The notes below the pieces were generated by a model. That model was not told the origin of the DNA and ran no database searches. It saw only the letters and a list, made by a program, of their open reading frames with translations. Shown piece by piece: positions 55,579-64,000 of a DNA stretch of 64,000 nt; within the stretch, counting starts at the first letter, position 1; each line of letters starts with the position of its first letter. Source of the stretch: Chryseobacterium sp. StRB126 (GTDB taxonomy: Bacteria; Bacteroidota; Bacteroidia; Flavobacteriales; Weeksellaceae); NCBI RefSeq assembly GCF_000829375.1, contig NZ_AP014624.1, positions 62,001 through 126,000 of the forward strand, written 5' to 3'. Both the position numbers and the translations under genes were made by a program.

Positions 55579-56853
55579 TTATAAATCCTGCCCAACAACA
55601 TATTGCAGGTTCTCATAATATTGATTAAGCTCTTTTTTAGTATCCAGTATGATCATTTTATTACCGATATAGGTCTCCAGAAAGTCCATGTATTCCAGCA
55701 TGCTGATATTTCTGAGTCTGAAGTTTTTTTCATGGCTTACCAATAAACCATCTAATGTAGATTCGTAGGCTTCATCAATTTCTTCTGAGACTTCTTGGGT
55801 ACGGATATAGTTTCTGAAAACGGAAACAATTTCATTCTCAGATTTCAACTGGTTTTTACGGGTTTCATTTTTACTTTTTTCAATTTCGAGTCTGGCCTCC
55901 TGAATGTTTCCTTTATTTCTGTCGAAGATGGGAAGATCTACTGAAACGCCTAATCCGATAAAGTCTTTCATAATATTTCCACCACGATCATAGCCAATAG
56001 AAACAGCCACATCCGGAGTTTTCATGGCGTTCTGAATTTCAAGGCTCTTGGCAGCATGCTTCTCTTTATTTTTAGCGATCATAATATCCGGACGGTTTTC
56101 TTTTGCTTTTTCCAACCATTGTGTAAGTTCAATTTCTGAAAGCTGTTTCTCTGGCAGAGTAAACGAATCTGAAATCACAAGATAAGAATGAGACGGAATC
56201 ATCAGTAAGGCTTTCAGTTCTGCCTGCTGGTCTTCAATTTCCTGTTTCAAGGACACAAGCTTTTTCTTGAATTCAATTTCCTGCGCCTTTAAACGGATAT
56301 ATTCTGCCTTACTGATGTTCCCAAGGTTTAATTGGTTGTTGTAAGATTTTGTTAGTTTCTCAATAGAAGCAATTTGACCTTGGTAAATTTTCTGTTGCTC
56401 CTGATTGTATAAAACCTCAGTAACTGAATTTCTTAAAGTCTTTTTAAGTTCACGCAATACTTCCTGTAGTTCGTATTTTTCGCCTTCTACTTCAATTTTC
56501 TGTAATTCTATATTTTTTCTCCGTTTCCCTGCCGTCTGAATCACCTGTTCTATTTCCGCAGAGATCTGGGTATTCTTTCCCCAATTTCCGATGAGTGCAG
56601 GCTGCTCTTCAATATCATAAGTTCTCCAGAGATTAACTTCACTGATGCTTAATTTAGGATTAGGCCAATACTTAGCCTGAAGCGTTCTGGCTTCTGCCTG
56701 GGAAATCTCCAGTTTTTGGGCAATAATATCAAGGTTATTGGCAAGAAAGATCGTTTCAGCCTCCTTTCTGCTGATCTTCAAAGTATCTGAAGTCTGTGCA
56801 GAAAAGAAACTAAAACAATGAATATAAAATAGGGTAAAAAAAATCTTCTTCAA
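55579..56853 (-). CDS. czcC: TolC-family outer-membrane efflux channel
   Basis: 424 aa with a signal peptide ending around SFFSAQ. Two TolC-like repeats of long helices and barrel strands (NPKLSISEVNLWR and TPDVAVSIGYDRGG, then VSVDLPIFDRNKGNIQEARL). First gene of czcCBA, with a perfect promoter just upstream. Metal specificity cannot be set from sequence. Confidence 0.92.
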   Translation of the reverse strand: MKKIFFTLFYIHCFSFFSAQTSDTLKISRKEAETIFLANNLDIIAQKLEISQAEARTLQAKYWPNPKLSISEVNLWRTYDIEEQPALIGNWGKNTQISAEIEQVIQTAGKRRKNIELQKIEVEGEKYELQEVLRELKKTLRNSVTEVLYNQEQQKIYQGQIASIEKLTKSYNNQLNLGNISKAEYIRLKAQEIEFKKKLVSLKQEIEDQQAELKALLMIPSHSYLVISDSFTLPEKQLSEIELTQWLEKAKENRPDIMIAKNKEKHAAKSLEIQNAMKTPDVAVSIGYDRGGNIMKDFIGLGVSVDLPIFDRNKGNIQEARLEIEKSKNETRKNQLKSENEIVSVFRNYIRTQEVSEEIDEAYESTLDGLLVSHEKNFRLRNISMLEYMDFLETYIGNKMIILDTKKELNQYYENLQYVVGQDL

Positions 56854-56872
56854 GGTCTCTTATTTAAGACCA

Positions 56873-56951
56873 CAAAGCTATTCTCCTAATATTAGAGCCA
56901 ATTTCGAATGAAATTAAAATTCAATTAGGCCCACATTAGAGTTTGATTAGA
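56873..56951 (-). promoter_or_regulatory. czcC promoter with OmpR-type direct repeats upstream
   Basis: Minus strand TTG (56899-56901), 18 nt, TAGCTTTG (56873-56880). The spacer contains the palindrome CTAATATTAG (56886-56895). Further upstream lie direct repeats ATTAGA at 56935-56940 and 56946-56951, exactly 11 bp apart, as OmpR-family sites usually are; another ATTAGA is at 56891-56896. The two-component regulator encoded just upstream is the obvious candidate to bind here. Confidence 0.65.
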
Positions 56952-57215
56952 ATAGGTTGGAATAGATTTTAAAGGTGCTCGCAGATTATGGAGATTACGC
57001 AGATTTTTAACACGAATTACACTAATGTTTTTCACAAATAACACCATTTTATATTATGTGAAATTTATTCGCAAAGATCTGTGAAAATCCGTGAAATCTG
57101 TGGGAAACATTAAACACAAATTACACTAATGCATTCACAAATAACACTATTTTATTATTCAACACAATAAAATTATCAGCAAGCATCTGTGGAAATCTGA
57201 GCAATCTGTAGGAGG
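56952..57215. repeat. Tandem ~104-bp intergenic repeat between the kinase and czcC genes
   Basis: Two related copies: CACGAATTACACTAATG at 57011 and CACAAATTACACTAATG at 57115. Each is followed by TTCACAAATAACAC and then by ATCTGTGAAAATCCGTG or ATCTGTGGAAATCTGAG. No coding sequence. The GCAGATTATGGAGATTACGC motif in front is of a kind common between Bacteroidota genes (from memory). Confidence 0.7.
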
Positions 57216-58577
57216 TTAGAAATTAGAAGGAAAAACAAGCAGAACATTTGTGCCCACATCTACTTTAGAGTCAATTTTCATGATAATATGATGATGATTA
57301 AAAATACTTTTAGATAAAGACAGCCCAATGCCGCTTCCTTTGATCCCATCTACATTCTTTCCTCTGTAGAATGTATCTGTAATTTTGATAAGATCGTCTG
57401 AAGGAATTCCTTTTCCCTGATCTTTCACTTCAACATTCAATTGTCCTCCATTTTCTGTTAAAATGATTTCCACAGGATGACCCTGAGAATACTTGATGGC
57501 ATTCTCTACAATATTATATAATGCCAGATACAAAAGCGTTTCATTACCCGGAAACTCCAGTAAAGAAGGTTGGGTTACCTGAAGCTTGATCTTAATAGCT
57601 GAATTATTTTCTTTGGCTTTGGAATCCAGTTTTTCATACATTTTCCAGATCAATTCATCCACTCTTACCTGTTTATGGGAAGATTCAAGCTTTGTCATCC
57701 CGGACATCAGCAGAAGGTTGTTGAGAATATTTTCAATCTCATAGACGTTATCCAGAGATTCTTTGGCTACTTTTTTATATTCTTCGGGGGTTCTGTCTTT
57801 TTGCGCGAATACTTCCAGATTTCCGGAAATAGCAGCTAACGGAGTTTTAAATTCGTGAGAAACGTAGTTGATAAAATTCTGTTGGAGCAATACATTTTCA
57901 GAAATTCTTCCCAGTAATTTATTATAGGATTTAATTAAATCTTCAATTTCATCATTGGTATTAGTAGAGGTAATAGCGGTAGAAATATTATTATACTCTA
58001 CTTTATTAATTCGCTCCACCACATTAGAGATAGGTTTATACACCACTTTTGAAAGATAGCGGCTCAAAAAATAAATAGCTAACAATCCAATAATCAACAC
58101 AGAGAGCATAATAATGGAAAGCCTCCATATCTGTGATTGGAATGAGTCATTCGGAGATTTTACAAAAACAACAAAATCCCCCTGATTATCCGGATAGAAA
58201 ATACCATAATAGAACTGATTATCAGACATAAACTGGGTGCCTTTGTTATTTCTGGCAGCCTGTAAATGAGAAGGTCTAATATTTTTATCATTCAGATTTT
58301 GCCCAAACGTCACTTCATTATTCTGATTATATACTGCAACCTGATTATTCTGAATCAGATGTTTATACTCCTGTTTAATCTGGGCATGTCTGTCTTTGGG
58401 TAATTCGTCTTTTTCAAGATAATAAATGGCGGAAATCAGAGCTGTATTCCTAAGTTTTTCAAAATAAAAGATCTTCGTACTGTCATAATAGGCAAAAAAT
58501 ATCACCGCAGATGTGATGATAGAAACAATGCCGAACGAAAGGCTTGAAATAAGGGTAAACCTGTTCCTGAGCGTCAT
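57216..58577 (-). CDS. HAMP-type sensor histidine kinase of the metal-efflux locus
   Basis: 453 aa. Two membrane helices (about 9-30 and 152-170) frame a ~120-residue periplasmic sensor; a HAMP-like linker follows, then HisKA (FINYVSHEFKTPLAAISGNL, phosphorylated His) and HATPase (NIVENAIKYSQG, VKDQGKGIPSDD, GSGIGLSLSK). One nt separates it from the regulator gene upstream. Likely senses periplasmic metal, as CusS/CzcS do; the ligand is inferred from the adjacent efflux operon. Confidence 0.93.
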   Translation of the reverse strand: MTLRNRFTLISSLSFGIVSIITSAVIFFAYYDSTKIFYFEKLRNTALISAIYYLEKDELPKDRHAQIKQEYKHLIQNNQVAVYNQNNEVTFGQNLNDKNIRPSHLQAARNNKGTQFMSDNQFYYGIFYPDNQGDFVVFVKSPNDSFQSQIWRLSIIMLSVLIIGLLAIYFLSRYLSKVVYKPISNVVERINKVEYNNISTAITSTNTNDEIEDLIKSYNKLLGRISENVLLQQNFINYVSHEFKTPLAAISGNLEVFAQKDRTPEEYKKVAKESLDNVYEIENILNNLLLMSGMTKLESSHKQVRVDELIWKMYEKLDSKAKENNSAIKIKLQVTQPSLLEFPGNETLLYLALYNIVENAIKYSQGHPVEIILTENGGQLNVEVKDQGKGIPSDDLIKITDTFYRGKNVDGIKGSGIGLSLSKSIFNHHHIIMKIDSKVDVGTNVLLVFPSNF

Positions 58578-58578
58578 T

Positions 58579-59253
58579 CTAATCTCTAATTAAATACCCT
58601 GTACCTTTTACAGTATGAATAATTTTCTGTTCAGATTCATCAATCTTGTTACGAACATAGGAAATATATACATCCACTACATTCGTTGAACTGTCAAAAT
58701 CTATTCCCCAGACGTTATGTAAAATCTGGGTTCTGCTCAGCACTTTATTTTTATTCTCCATCAGGAAAGTAAAAAGCTTGTATTCAGTAGGAGAAAATTC
58801 AATCTCCTTCTCATTTTGAGTAACCTTATGAAGATCCGTATCAATTGTAATATTGCCACAAGAGAGCTGTTGATCTTCTTTCTGATAGCTTAATTTATTT
58901 CTTCTTGTTAATGCTTTAATTCTTGAAATCAGTTCTTCAAAATGAAAGGGTTTGGATAAATAATCATCCGCGCCAAGGTCCAGCATTTTAATTTTATCAT
59001 CCGGACTGTTCAGTGCACTCAGAACTAAAATTGGAGTATAATTTCCTTTAAACCTTATAATCTGTGTAAGCTGCATTCCATCCAATCCCGGAAGCATAAT
59101 ATCCATTAGTATAATATCAAAATCATAGCTATGAAGAATTTCTCTGGCTTTTTCACCCGAATCTGCAAGCGTCATCGTATAGCCGGCTTCAGAAAGTCCT
59201 TTTAACAGGAAACTGCTAATTCTCTGATCGTCCTCTACCAATAAGATATTCAT
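58579..59253 (-). CDS. OmpR-family response regulator of the metal-efflux locus
   Basis: 224 aa from ATG 59253 (MNILLVEDDQRISSFLLKGL); an upstream in-frame ATG adds seven residues not found in receivers. Phosphoacceptor D51 (IILMDIMLPGLDG), K about 102 (DYLSKPF), then the winged-helix output (about 125-224: EIEFSPTEYKLFTFLMENKN, DSSTNVVDVYISYVRNKID, VKGTGYLI). Probably activates czcCBA through the direct repeats in front of czcC. Confidence 0.94.
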   Translation of the reverse strand: MNILLVEDDQRISSFLLKGLSEAGYTMTLADSGEKAREILHSYDFDIILMDIMLPGLDGMQLTQIIRFKGNYTPILVLSALNSPDDKIKMLDLGADDYLSKPFHFEELISRIKALTRRNKLSYQKEDQQLSCGNITIDTDLHKVTQNEKEIEFSPTEYKLFTFLMENKNKVLSRTQILHNVWGIDFDSSTNVVDVYISYVRNKIDESEQKIIHTVKGTGYLIRD

Positions 59254-59425
59254 AATGTTTCTGAAATTTCCCATAAATATAGGGATTCTGGTTGAAGAAA
59301 GGAAGTTTGAAGAAGGAAGCAGTATTTTTCAAGATATTAAGAAAATAATTGATTATCATTTGAAACTCCTTCCGGAAATTCAATACTCAGCATTAACTTC
59401 CAGCCTTTTTTCCTAATTTTGAAGA
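59254..59425. repeat. Divergent intergenic region with degenerate GGAAG repeat
   Basis: 172 nt between the regulator gene and rmuC. Holds GGATTCTGGTTGAAGAAAGG at 59282 and AACTTCCAGCC at 59396, matching the arms of the 47.6-47.9 kb element in reduced form. No clear promoter was read on either strand. Confidence 0.5.
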
Positions 59426-60919
59426 ATGGAGATGACCTATTTAATTATTGGATGTATTGTTGGTGGAGCCTTGGGAGCCATTATTTTATATTTTGCCTTG
59501 AAATCGTCTACGGTTTCAAGAAGTACTTTTGATGAATTAAACTTCTTACATATTAAAAACAAATCTGATCTTGAAAATTCAAACACAAAAGTTCAGGAAC
59601 TGAGTCAGCATCTCAATAAAGAAAAGGAACTCAATATACAGCAGCAAGATCTTTTGAACGACCTGAAGAATGAATTTGCCAAGCTTTCTGCACAACATTC
59701 TTCACTGAACAATCAATTTCAGGATCAAAGACAATTGTCTTTAAAACAGGATTTCCAGATTGAGACCCTTATTGCCGAAAAACAGGATTTTTTTGCTAAA
59801 AATGCTGAACTTTCTGCTCAGAATGAAAGTCTTCAAAAATCACTCAACACTCAAAAAGAAGAGATCACGAAAATACAGGAGGAATCCAAACTCCAATTTG
59901 AAAATCTTGCCAATAAGATATTAGAAGAGAAAACCGAAAAGTTCACGACTTTAAATCAGAATAACCTGAAAAATATCCTTGAGCCTTTCCAAGAGAAAAT
60001 TACTGATTTAAAAAACAGAGTGAATGAAGCTTATGAAAAGGAAAATAAAGAGCGATTCTCTCTTGCTGAAAAAGTAAAAGAACTTGCCGAGCTCAACCAA
60101 CAGATTTCCGAAGATGCAAAAAAACTAACCAGAGCTTTGAAGGGTGAAAGTAAAACCCAGGGAAATTGGGGGGAGATGATCCTTGAAAGCATTCTTGAAA
60201 AATCAGGACTGGTAAAAGGCAGAGAATATTTCCTGGAACATGAACTTCGTGATGAAGACAACAAAGCTCTTTTCTCTGAATTTTCGGGTAAAAAAATGCG
60301 CCCGGATGCTGTGATAAAATATCCCGATGAGAGAAATGTCATCGTTGATTCCAAAGTTTCTCTTACGGCTTTCACAGAATTGGTGGATGAAACCGACCAA
60401 GAGATTTATACCATGAAACTTAATCAACATTTAAGTTCCATCAAAAACCATATTATTCAGCTTAGCCAAAAAGCGTATGATGATTATGGGAAATCTCTGG
60501 ATTTTGTGATGATGTTCATTCCTAGTGAACCGGCTTATATTGCCGCTATGCAGGCAGATCAAAATCTTTGGAACTATGCTTATGAAAGAAGAATTCTGTT
60601 ATTAAATCCAAGCAACCTAATCACTTCCTTAAAACTGATTGCCGATCTATGGAAACGTGAATACCAAAACAAAAATGCCCTGGAAATCGCAGAAAGAGGA
60701 GCCAGATTGTATGATAAATTTGTAGGATTTGTGGATAACCTTGAAAAAGTAGGACGTAATCTTGACCTTGCTAAGAATGTTTATAATGATGCCTACAAAC
60801 AACTTTATACAGGGAATGACAACCTTGTGATTCAAACTCAAAAACTGAAATCACTGGGAATTAAAAATAAAAAGGATCTTCCTCAGAGCCTTATTGACAA
60901 TAGTAATTTGATAGAATAA
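59426..60919 (+). CDS. rmuC: DNA recombination protein RmuC
   Basis: 497 aa. N-terminal membrane helix (about 4-24), long coiled coil (about 40-210), then the RmuC nuclease-like domain with QGNWGEMILESILEKSGLVK, MRPDAVIKYPDERNVIVDSK and FVMMFIPSEPAYIAAMQ. Limits inversions at short repeats in E. coli. An alternative ATG two codons in is possible. Confidence 0.95.
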   Translation: MEMTYLIIGCIVGGALGAIILYFALKSSTVSRSTFDELNFLHIKNKSDLENSNTKVQELSQHLNKEKELNIQQQDLLNDLKNEFAKLSAQHSSLNNQFQDQRQLSLKQDFQIETLIAEKQDFFAKNAELSAQNESLQKSLNTQKEEITKIQEESKLQFENLANKILEEKTEKFTTLNQNNLKNILEPFQEKITDLKNRVNEAYEKENKERFSLAEKVKELAELNQQISEDAKKLTRALKGESKTQGNWGEMILESILEKSGLVKGREYFLEHELRDEDNKALFSEFSGKKMRPDAVIKYPDERNVIVDSKVSLTAFTELVDETDQEIYTMKLNQHLSSIKNHIIQLSQKAYDDYGKSLDFVMMFIPSEPAYIAAMQADQNLWNYAYERRILLLNPSNLITSLKLIADLWKREYQNKNALEIAERGARLYDKFVGFVDNLEKVGRNLDLAKNVYNDAYKQLYTGNDNLVIQTQKLKSLGIKNKKDLPQSLIDNSNLIE

Positions 60920-60932
60920 AAATCGAAACACC

Positions 60933-61355
60933 ATGAAAAAATCAAATCTCATCCTGTTAATATGTCTTATTCTCTATTTAGCTTCACTTCCTTTCACAGC
61001 AGTATATGCCAAGGGTCATGAAATGAGTGGACTGGCCTGTGCATTGTTAGGTTGGGCAGAAATGAAAGGTGGCGGAATAGCCTGGATGGCTAACCCTCTG
61101 CTATTTATTGGAGTGTTCTTTCTGTTGTTAAAACAAATAAAAATATCGGCTGTTATCAGCCTTATTGCCTTTGGTCTTACTTTTTGTTATTTATCTGTTG
61201 GTGAAATTACTGTGAATGAAGCAGGGCATCAATTTCCCATAACAGGATATGGCCCAGGATATTTTCTATGGATGGCAAGCTGCTTCACACTGTTACTCGG
61301 AAATATTGTTTTGATGATTACATCAAAGAAAGTTCAGGATCAAAATCCGGGATAA
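60933..61355 (+). CDS. Small membrane protein, unknown function
   Basis: 140 aa with four hydrophobic helices (about 5-26, 50-66, 70-88, 108-130). No recognised family; the loop SVGEITVNEAGHQFPITGYG is the only polar stretch. It starts 13 nt after rmuC and is followed by a LytTR regulator, so it may belong to an operon with either. Confidence 0.65.
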   Translation: MKKSNLILLICLILYLASLPFTAVYAKGHEMSGLACALLGWAEMKGGGIAWMANPLLFIGVFFLLLKQIKISAVISLIAFGLTFCYLSVGEITVNEAGHQFPITGYGPGYFLWMASCFTLLLGNIVLMITSKKVQDQNPG

Positions 61356-61385
61356 ATAAACGATTAATTCAATAAAGTGATTGAT

Positions 61386-62225
61386 ATGTTTTCTCTTACA
61401 GCTTCCTCATATCCCACCTCAAAATCAGTTAAGGAGATATTAATTTCTTCATTGGCAGCAGGAATTCTGGTATATCTTTTTCTGATTATCTTCCAGCCTT
61501 TTGGTACGGAAAATTTTCATCATCCTTACAAATACCTTATTCTCTTTCCATATACTATTATTTTTGGAGCTGCATTTTTTACTTCGAATCTTTGTGTCTT
61601 CCGATTCAAGGATTGGAGTATTGCATCAGAGCTCTTAAAAATAATAGGGATTCTATTTCTCGGGTCCATTCTTTCTTATTTTTATAATTCATTGTTCATA
61701 AGCCATGTAACACTTAGTTTTCAAAACTACGGGTATATGTTTCTTTATTCTCTGGCTTTAGGTATACCGATCTCCGCTATTTATATTTTGTCAAGATATA
61801 TTTATTTAAAAAAAGCTCATGAGAATACTGCCAGAAATAGGGCTCCGCAACTCATTGAAACTTCTTTAAATTCAACAAAAACTAATCTTAAAATTTCAGT
61901 GAATACTACTGAATTGATAATTTCTGAAGGTGATTTCCTATGTATTCAGTCTATGGAAAATTACTGCACATTATACTACTTGGATAACTATCAGGTGAAA
62001 AAACTATGGCTCAGAATAAGTTTATCCAATATACTGACACAGGTACAAACTCCTACAATCAAAAGGTGTCATCGCTCTTATATTATCAATCTTGGAAAAG
62101 TAAAAAAAATCAAAGGAAATGCTCAAGGTTACAAATTGACTTTGCCTGATATAGATTTTGATATTCCTGTATCAAGGAGCTTTATATCCATTATCATTCC
62201 CCAACTAAAGCATCTTAAAAAATAA
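61386..62225 (+). CDS. LytTR-family regulator with membrane domain
   Basis: 279 aa from ATG 61386 (a GTG three codons earlier is also in frame). Four membrane helices fill about 20-145, then a LytTR DNA-binding domain (about 175-275: LIISEGDFLCIQSMENYCTL, WLRISLSNILTQV, IKRCHRSYIINLGKVKKIKG, FDIPVSRSF). No receiver domain, so the helices may sense a signal directly. Upstream of the CPBP protease on the same strand, with a 90-nt gap. Confidence 0.88.
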   Translation: MFSLTASSYPTSKSVKEILISSLAAGILVYLFLIIFQPFGTENFHHPYKYLILFPYTIIFGAAFFTSNLCVFRFKDWSIASELLKIIGILFLGSILSYFYNSLFISHVTLSFQNYGYMFLYSLALGIPISAIYILSRYIYLKKAHENTARNRAPQLIETSLNSTKTNLKISVNTTELIISEGDFLCIQSMENYCTLYYLDNYQVKKLWLRISLSNILTQVQTPTIKRCHRSYIINLGKVKKIKGNAQGYKLTLPDIDFDIPVSRSFISIIIPQLKHLKK

Positions 62226-62315
62226 ATGCTTGTCATTGGTCACTATTTCTTGATGTTTGTCACATTAAATTGATTTCCTTTTCGGAAAGCCACATTTTTG
62301 CTCAAAATAATTAAC

Positions 62316-63095
62316 ATGAGTAAAAACATACGCTTCTTTCTGATCTTTATCTTAGGATTCATCACCTATTATTTCTTTGACCTTTATTGTTTTAAAAGCA
62401 TACAGCATTTTACCAAAGAACTGTTTCACAGTAAGGCTATAGCCCATGTATTAGCCTATTCCGTTACTATGATTCCAATAATCATTACTTTGAAAATCTT
62501 ATTTCCCCAAAAGAAAATCTTAAATCTGTTTTCTTTAGATCAATCTGTTGTAAAAGGTTCTACCATAGCTTTTATTGGAACCTTCCCCATGTTGATCGGA
62601 TACCTCATACATTTCAAACTCGTCAATACAATCAATTTTGAATCATTATTTATCAATACCATTTCATCGGCTTTTTTTGAAGAACTCCTATTCAGATCCT
62701 TTCTCATTGGAATATTATATAGATTCACAAGGTTGGGTTTCCTTTCATCTATTCTGTTTGGGTCATTATTATTTGCACAGGTTCATTTATATCAGAGTCA
62801 AAATACCATAGAACTTGTTGAAATATTTGCCATTACATTTTTGGGCTCTATATTTTTTACCTGGGTATATTTTGAACAGGGATTTAATATCTGGGCAGCC
62901 ATCTTTCTTCATTTCTTCATGAATCTTTATTGGGAAGTATTCAATGTATCAGAGAACGCTTCCGGAAATCTATATGGAAATCTTTATAAGTTTTCATCCA
63001 TAATTCTGATAATAGGTATTATTGTTTATCTTAAAAAAAAGGAGAAAAGCCCATTTCAAGTCACATGGAAAAACCTTTTTATAAAAAGCAGATAA
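62316..63095 (+). CDS. CPBP-family intramembrane metalloprotease
   Basis: 259 aa from ATG 62316. Seven or eight helices with the CPBP motifs: EExxxR (FFEELLFRSFLIG), an intramembrane His in FAQVHLYQ and the HxxxN motif in FLHFFMNLYWE. Such proteases act on prenylated or leaderless peptides, or as bacteriocin-immunity proteins. It follows a LytTR regulator, a pairing common in peptide-signalling loci; here the link is by position only. Confidence 0.88.
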   Translation: MSKNIRFFLIFILGFITYYFFDLYCFKSIQHFTKELFHSKAIAHVLAYSVTMIPIIITLKILFPQKKILNLFSLDQSVVKGSTIAFIGTFPMLIGYLIHFKLVNTINFESLFINTISSAFFEELLFRSFLIGILYRFTRLGFLSSILFGSLLFAQVHLYQSQNTIELVEIFAITFLGSIFFTWVYFEQGFNIWAAIFLHFFMNLYWEVFNVSENASGNLYGNLYKFSSIILIIGIIVYLKKKEKSPFQVTWKNLFIKSR

Positions 63096-63127
63096 GTACA
63101 ATCATAAATTTTGCATAATTTTGCAAC

Positions 63128-63895
63128 ATGTTGATAGAAAGTTTTCAAAACGAAAAAATAAAAAACGTCACTAAGCTACTTACTGACAATAGATTCCGTA
63201 AAAAATCAAAGGTTTTTGTTGTAGAAGGGCAGCAGGAAAACGCCAGAGCCTTGCAATATGATTTTGAGCCCGTAGAATTCTTTATCTGTGAAAATATTTT
63301 TAAGGAGAAACTTCCTGAGGGAAAAATCCACTATGTAAGTGATAAAGTTTATGAAAAGATAGCTTACAGAGGTAGTTCAGAAGGGATTATCGGAGTATAC
63401 CAAGCAAAAGAAACTCCGCTTTCTTCTTATGTTCCCAAAGAGAACTCTACTGTTATTATTGTTGAAGGTGTAGAAAAACCGGGTAATCTGGGGGCTATCC
63501 TAAGAAGCTGCGAAGCATTTGGGATTGATGCATTGATTGTTGCTGATGGAAAAACCGATTTTTACAATCCGAATGTTATCAGATCCAGCGTAGGATGTCT
63601 TTTCGGGATGGAAGTTTATCAGGCAGAAAATGAAGAGACCTTGGAGTTCCTTCAGAACAACAGTTTCAATATCTATACAACATTGATGGATAAAACGGCT
63701 GAAGATCTTTATAAAAGAGATTTCACGCAACGTTCTGCAGTATTATTCGGAACAGAACATTCCGGATTAAGTGATTTCTGGATCGGGAAAGGTAAAAATA
63801 CATTAATTCCGATGGCCGGCAGTATAGATTCTTTGAATTTAAGTAATGCCGTAGCGATAACCTGCTATGAGTCTTTGAAACAAAAGAAAGGATAA
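63128..63895 (+). CDS. TrmH/SpoU-family RNA 2'-O-methyltransferase
   Basis: 255 aa. N-terminal substrate-binding domain (SFQNEKIKNVTKLLTDNRFR, FVVEGQQENARAL), then the SPOUT knot with motif 1 VEKPGNLGAILRSCEAFGID, motif 2 VLFGTEHSGLS and motif 3 IPMAGSIDSLNLSNAVAI. Most like the 23S rRNA-modifying RlmB/TrmH group; the target nucleotide is not assignable. Confidence 0.93.
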   Translation: MLIESFQNEKIKNVTKLLTDNRFRKKSKVFVVEGQQENARALQYDFEPVEFFICENIFKEKLPEGKIHYVSDKVYEKIAYRGSSEGIIGVYQAKETPLSSYVPKENSTVIIVEGVEKPGNLGAILRSCEAFGIDALIVADGKTDFYNPNVIRSSVGCLFGMEVYQAENEETLEFLQNNSFNIYTTLMDKTAEDLYKRDFTQRSAVLFGTEHSGLSDFWIGKGKNTLIPMAGSIDSLNLSNAVAITCYESLKQKKG

Positions 63896-63958
63896 AGACA
63901 ATTTTTAATCTGACTGATTATTTCCTTACAGATCAGCATCCTTGTTTTGTTCTATAAT

Positions 63959-63989
63959 GAGACTGCTTCACCTTCAGTTCGCAATGACA
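63959..63989. repeat. Partial intergenic palindrome of the GTCATTGCGAA type
   Basis: Minus strand reads TGTCATTGCGAACTGAAGGT then GAAGCAGTCTC, one arm of a repeat common between Bacteroidota genes; the partner arm would lie beyond the window end. Similar in style to the inner arms of the 28.3-kb element. Confidence 0.5.
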
Positions 63990-64000
63990 AGTTAGAGGAG

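Overview
The window looks like a chromosomal piece of a Chryseobacterium-type flavobacterium (Bacteroidota, Weeksellaceae). The DNA is AT-rich. Promoters match the Bacteroidota form (TTG, 17-20 nt, TANNTTTG), and most starts lack a clear Shine-Dalgarno sequence. One secreted protein carries a type IX secretion sorting domain, and two small peptides have the double-glycine leaders seen in this group. Species identity is inference; no rRNA or tRNA gene was seen.

Layout. (1) 1-4.7 kb, minus strand: a partial two-helix membrane protein resembling proteins associated with prokaryotic YEATS systems, two unknown proteins whose genes overlap by 4 nt, then an operon of NarL-type response regulator, lipoprotein, seven-helix membrane protein and histidine kinase. 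(2) 5.0-5.5 kb: a small lipoprotein. (3) 5.6-19.4 kb, minus strand: the S10-spc-alpha ribosomal protein block from rplC to rplQ, with secY, infA, rpmJ and rpoA, read from one clear promoter. (4) 19.9-22.0 kb: a composite transposon made from two decayed IS982-type copies, flanked by an 8-bp target duplication and carrying one DUF6624 gene. (5) 22.0-27.7 kb: a glycerol module (glpR divergent from glpD-glpK-glpF plus an outer-membrane protein) with repeated operator-like sites. (6) 27.8-34.3 kb: secreted proteins of unknown role, a class I terpene synthase and an iron-permease-family protein. (7) 34.5-37.9 kb: a decaying iron-uptake locus with a PepSY-TM pseudogene, a lipoprotein pseudogene and an apparently intact TonB-dependent receptor. 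(8) 38.2-41.6 kb: the str operon rpsL-rpsG-fusA-rpsJ with its own promoter and terminator. (9) 41.8-47.6 kb: a phosphatase-superfamily lipoprotein, two polytopic membrane proteins likely acting on surface glycans, dps and pncB. (10) 48-51.3 kb: a GEVED protein exported by type IX secretion, a divergent pair of Cys-rich double-glycine peptides and a DUF5995 protein. (11) 51.3-59.3 kb, minus strand: an OmpR/HAMP two-component system and a CzcCBA-type heavy-metal efflux operon. (12) 59.4-64 kb: rmuC, a small membrane protein, a LytTR regulator, a CPBP protease and a TrmH-family methyltransferase.

How it fits together. The ribosomal genes, which are often contiguous from rpsL to rplQ in Bacteroidota, are here cut between rpsJ and rplC by about 18.8 kb of accessory DNA. 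That DNA holds the transposon, the glycerol operon and the iron-locus pseudogenes. Most of the unusual material is in this insert and in 47.6-59.4 kb, where several families of degenerate palindromic repeats also occur. The strongest items for follow-up are the composite transposon with matching target duplications, the terpene synthase with every catalytic motif in place, the paired Cys-rich peptides, and the predicted operator sites at glpR/glpD and czcC.
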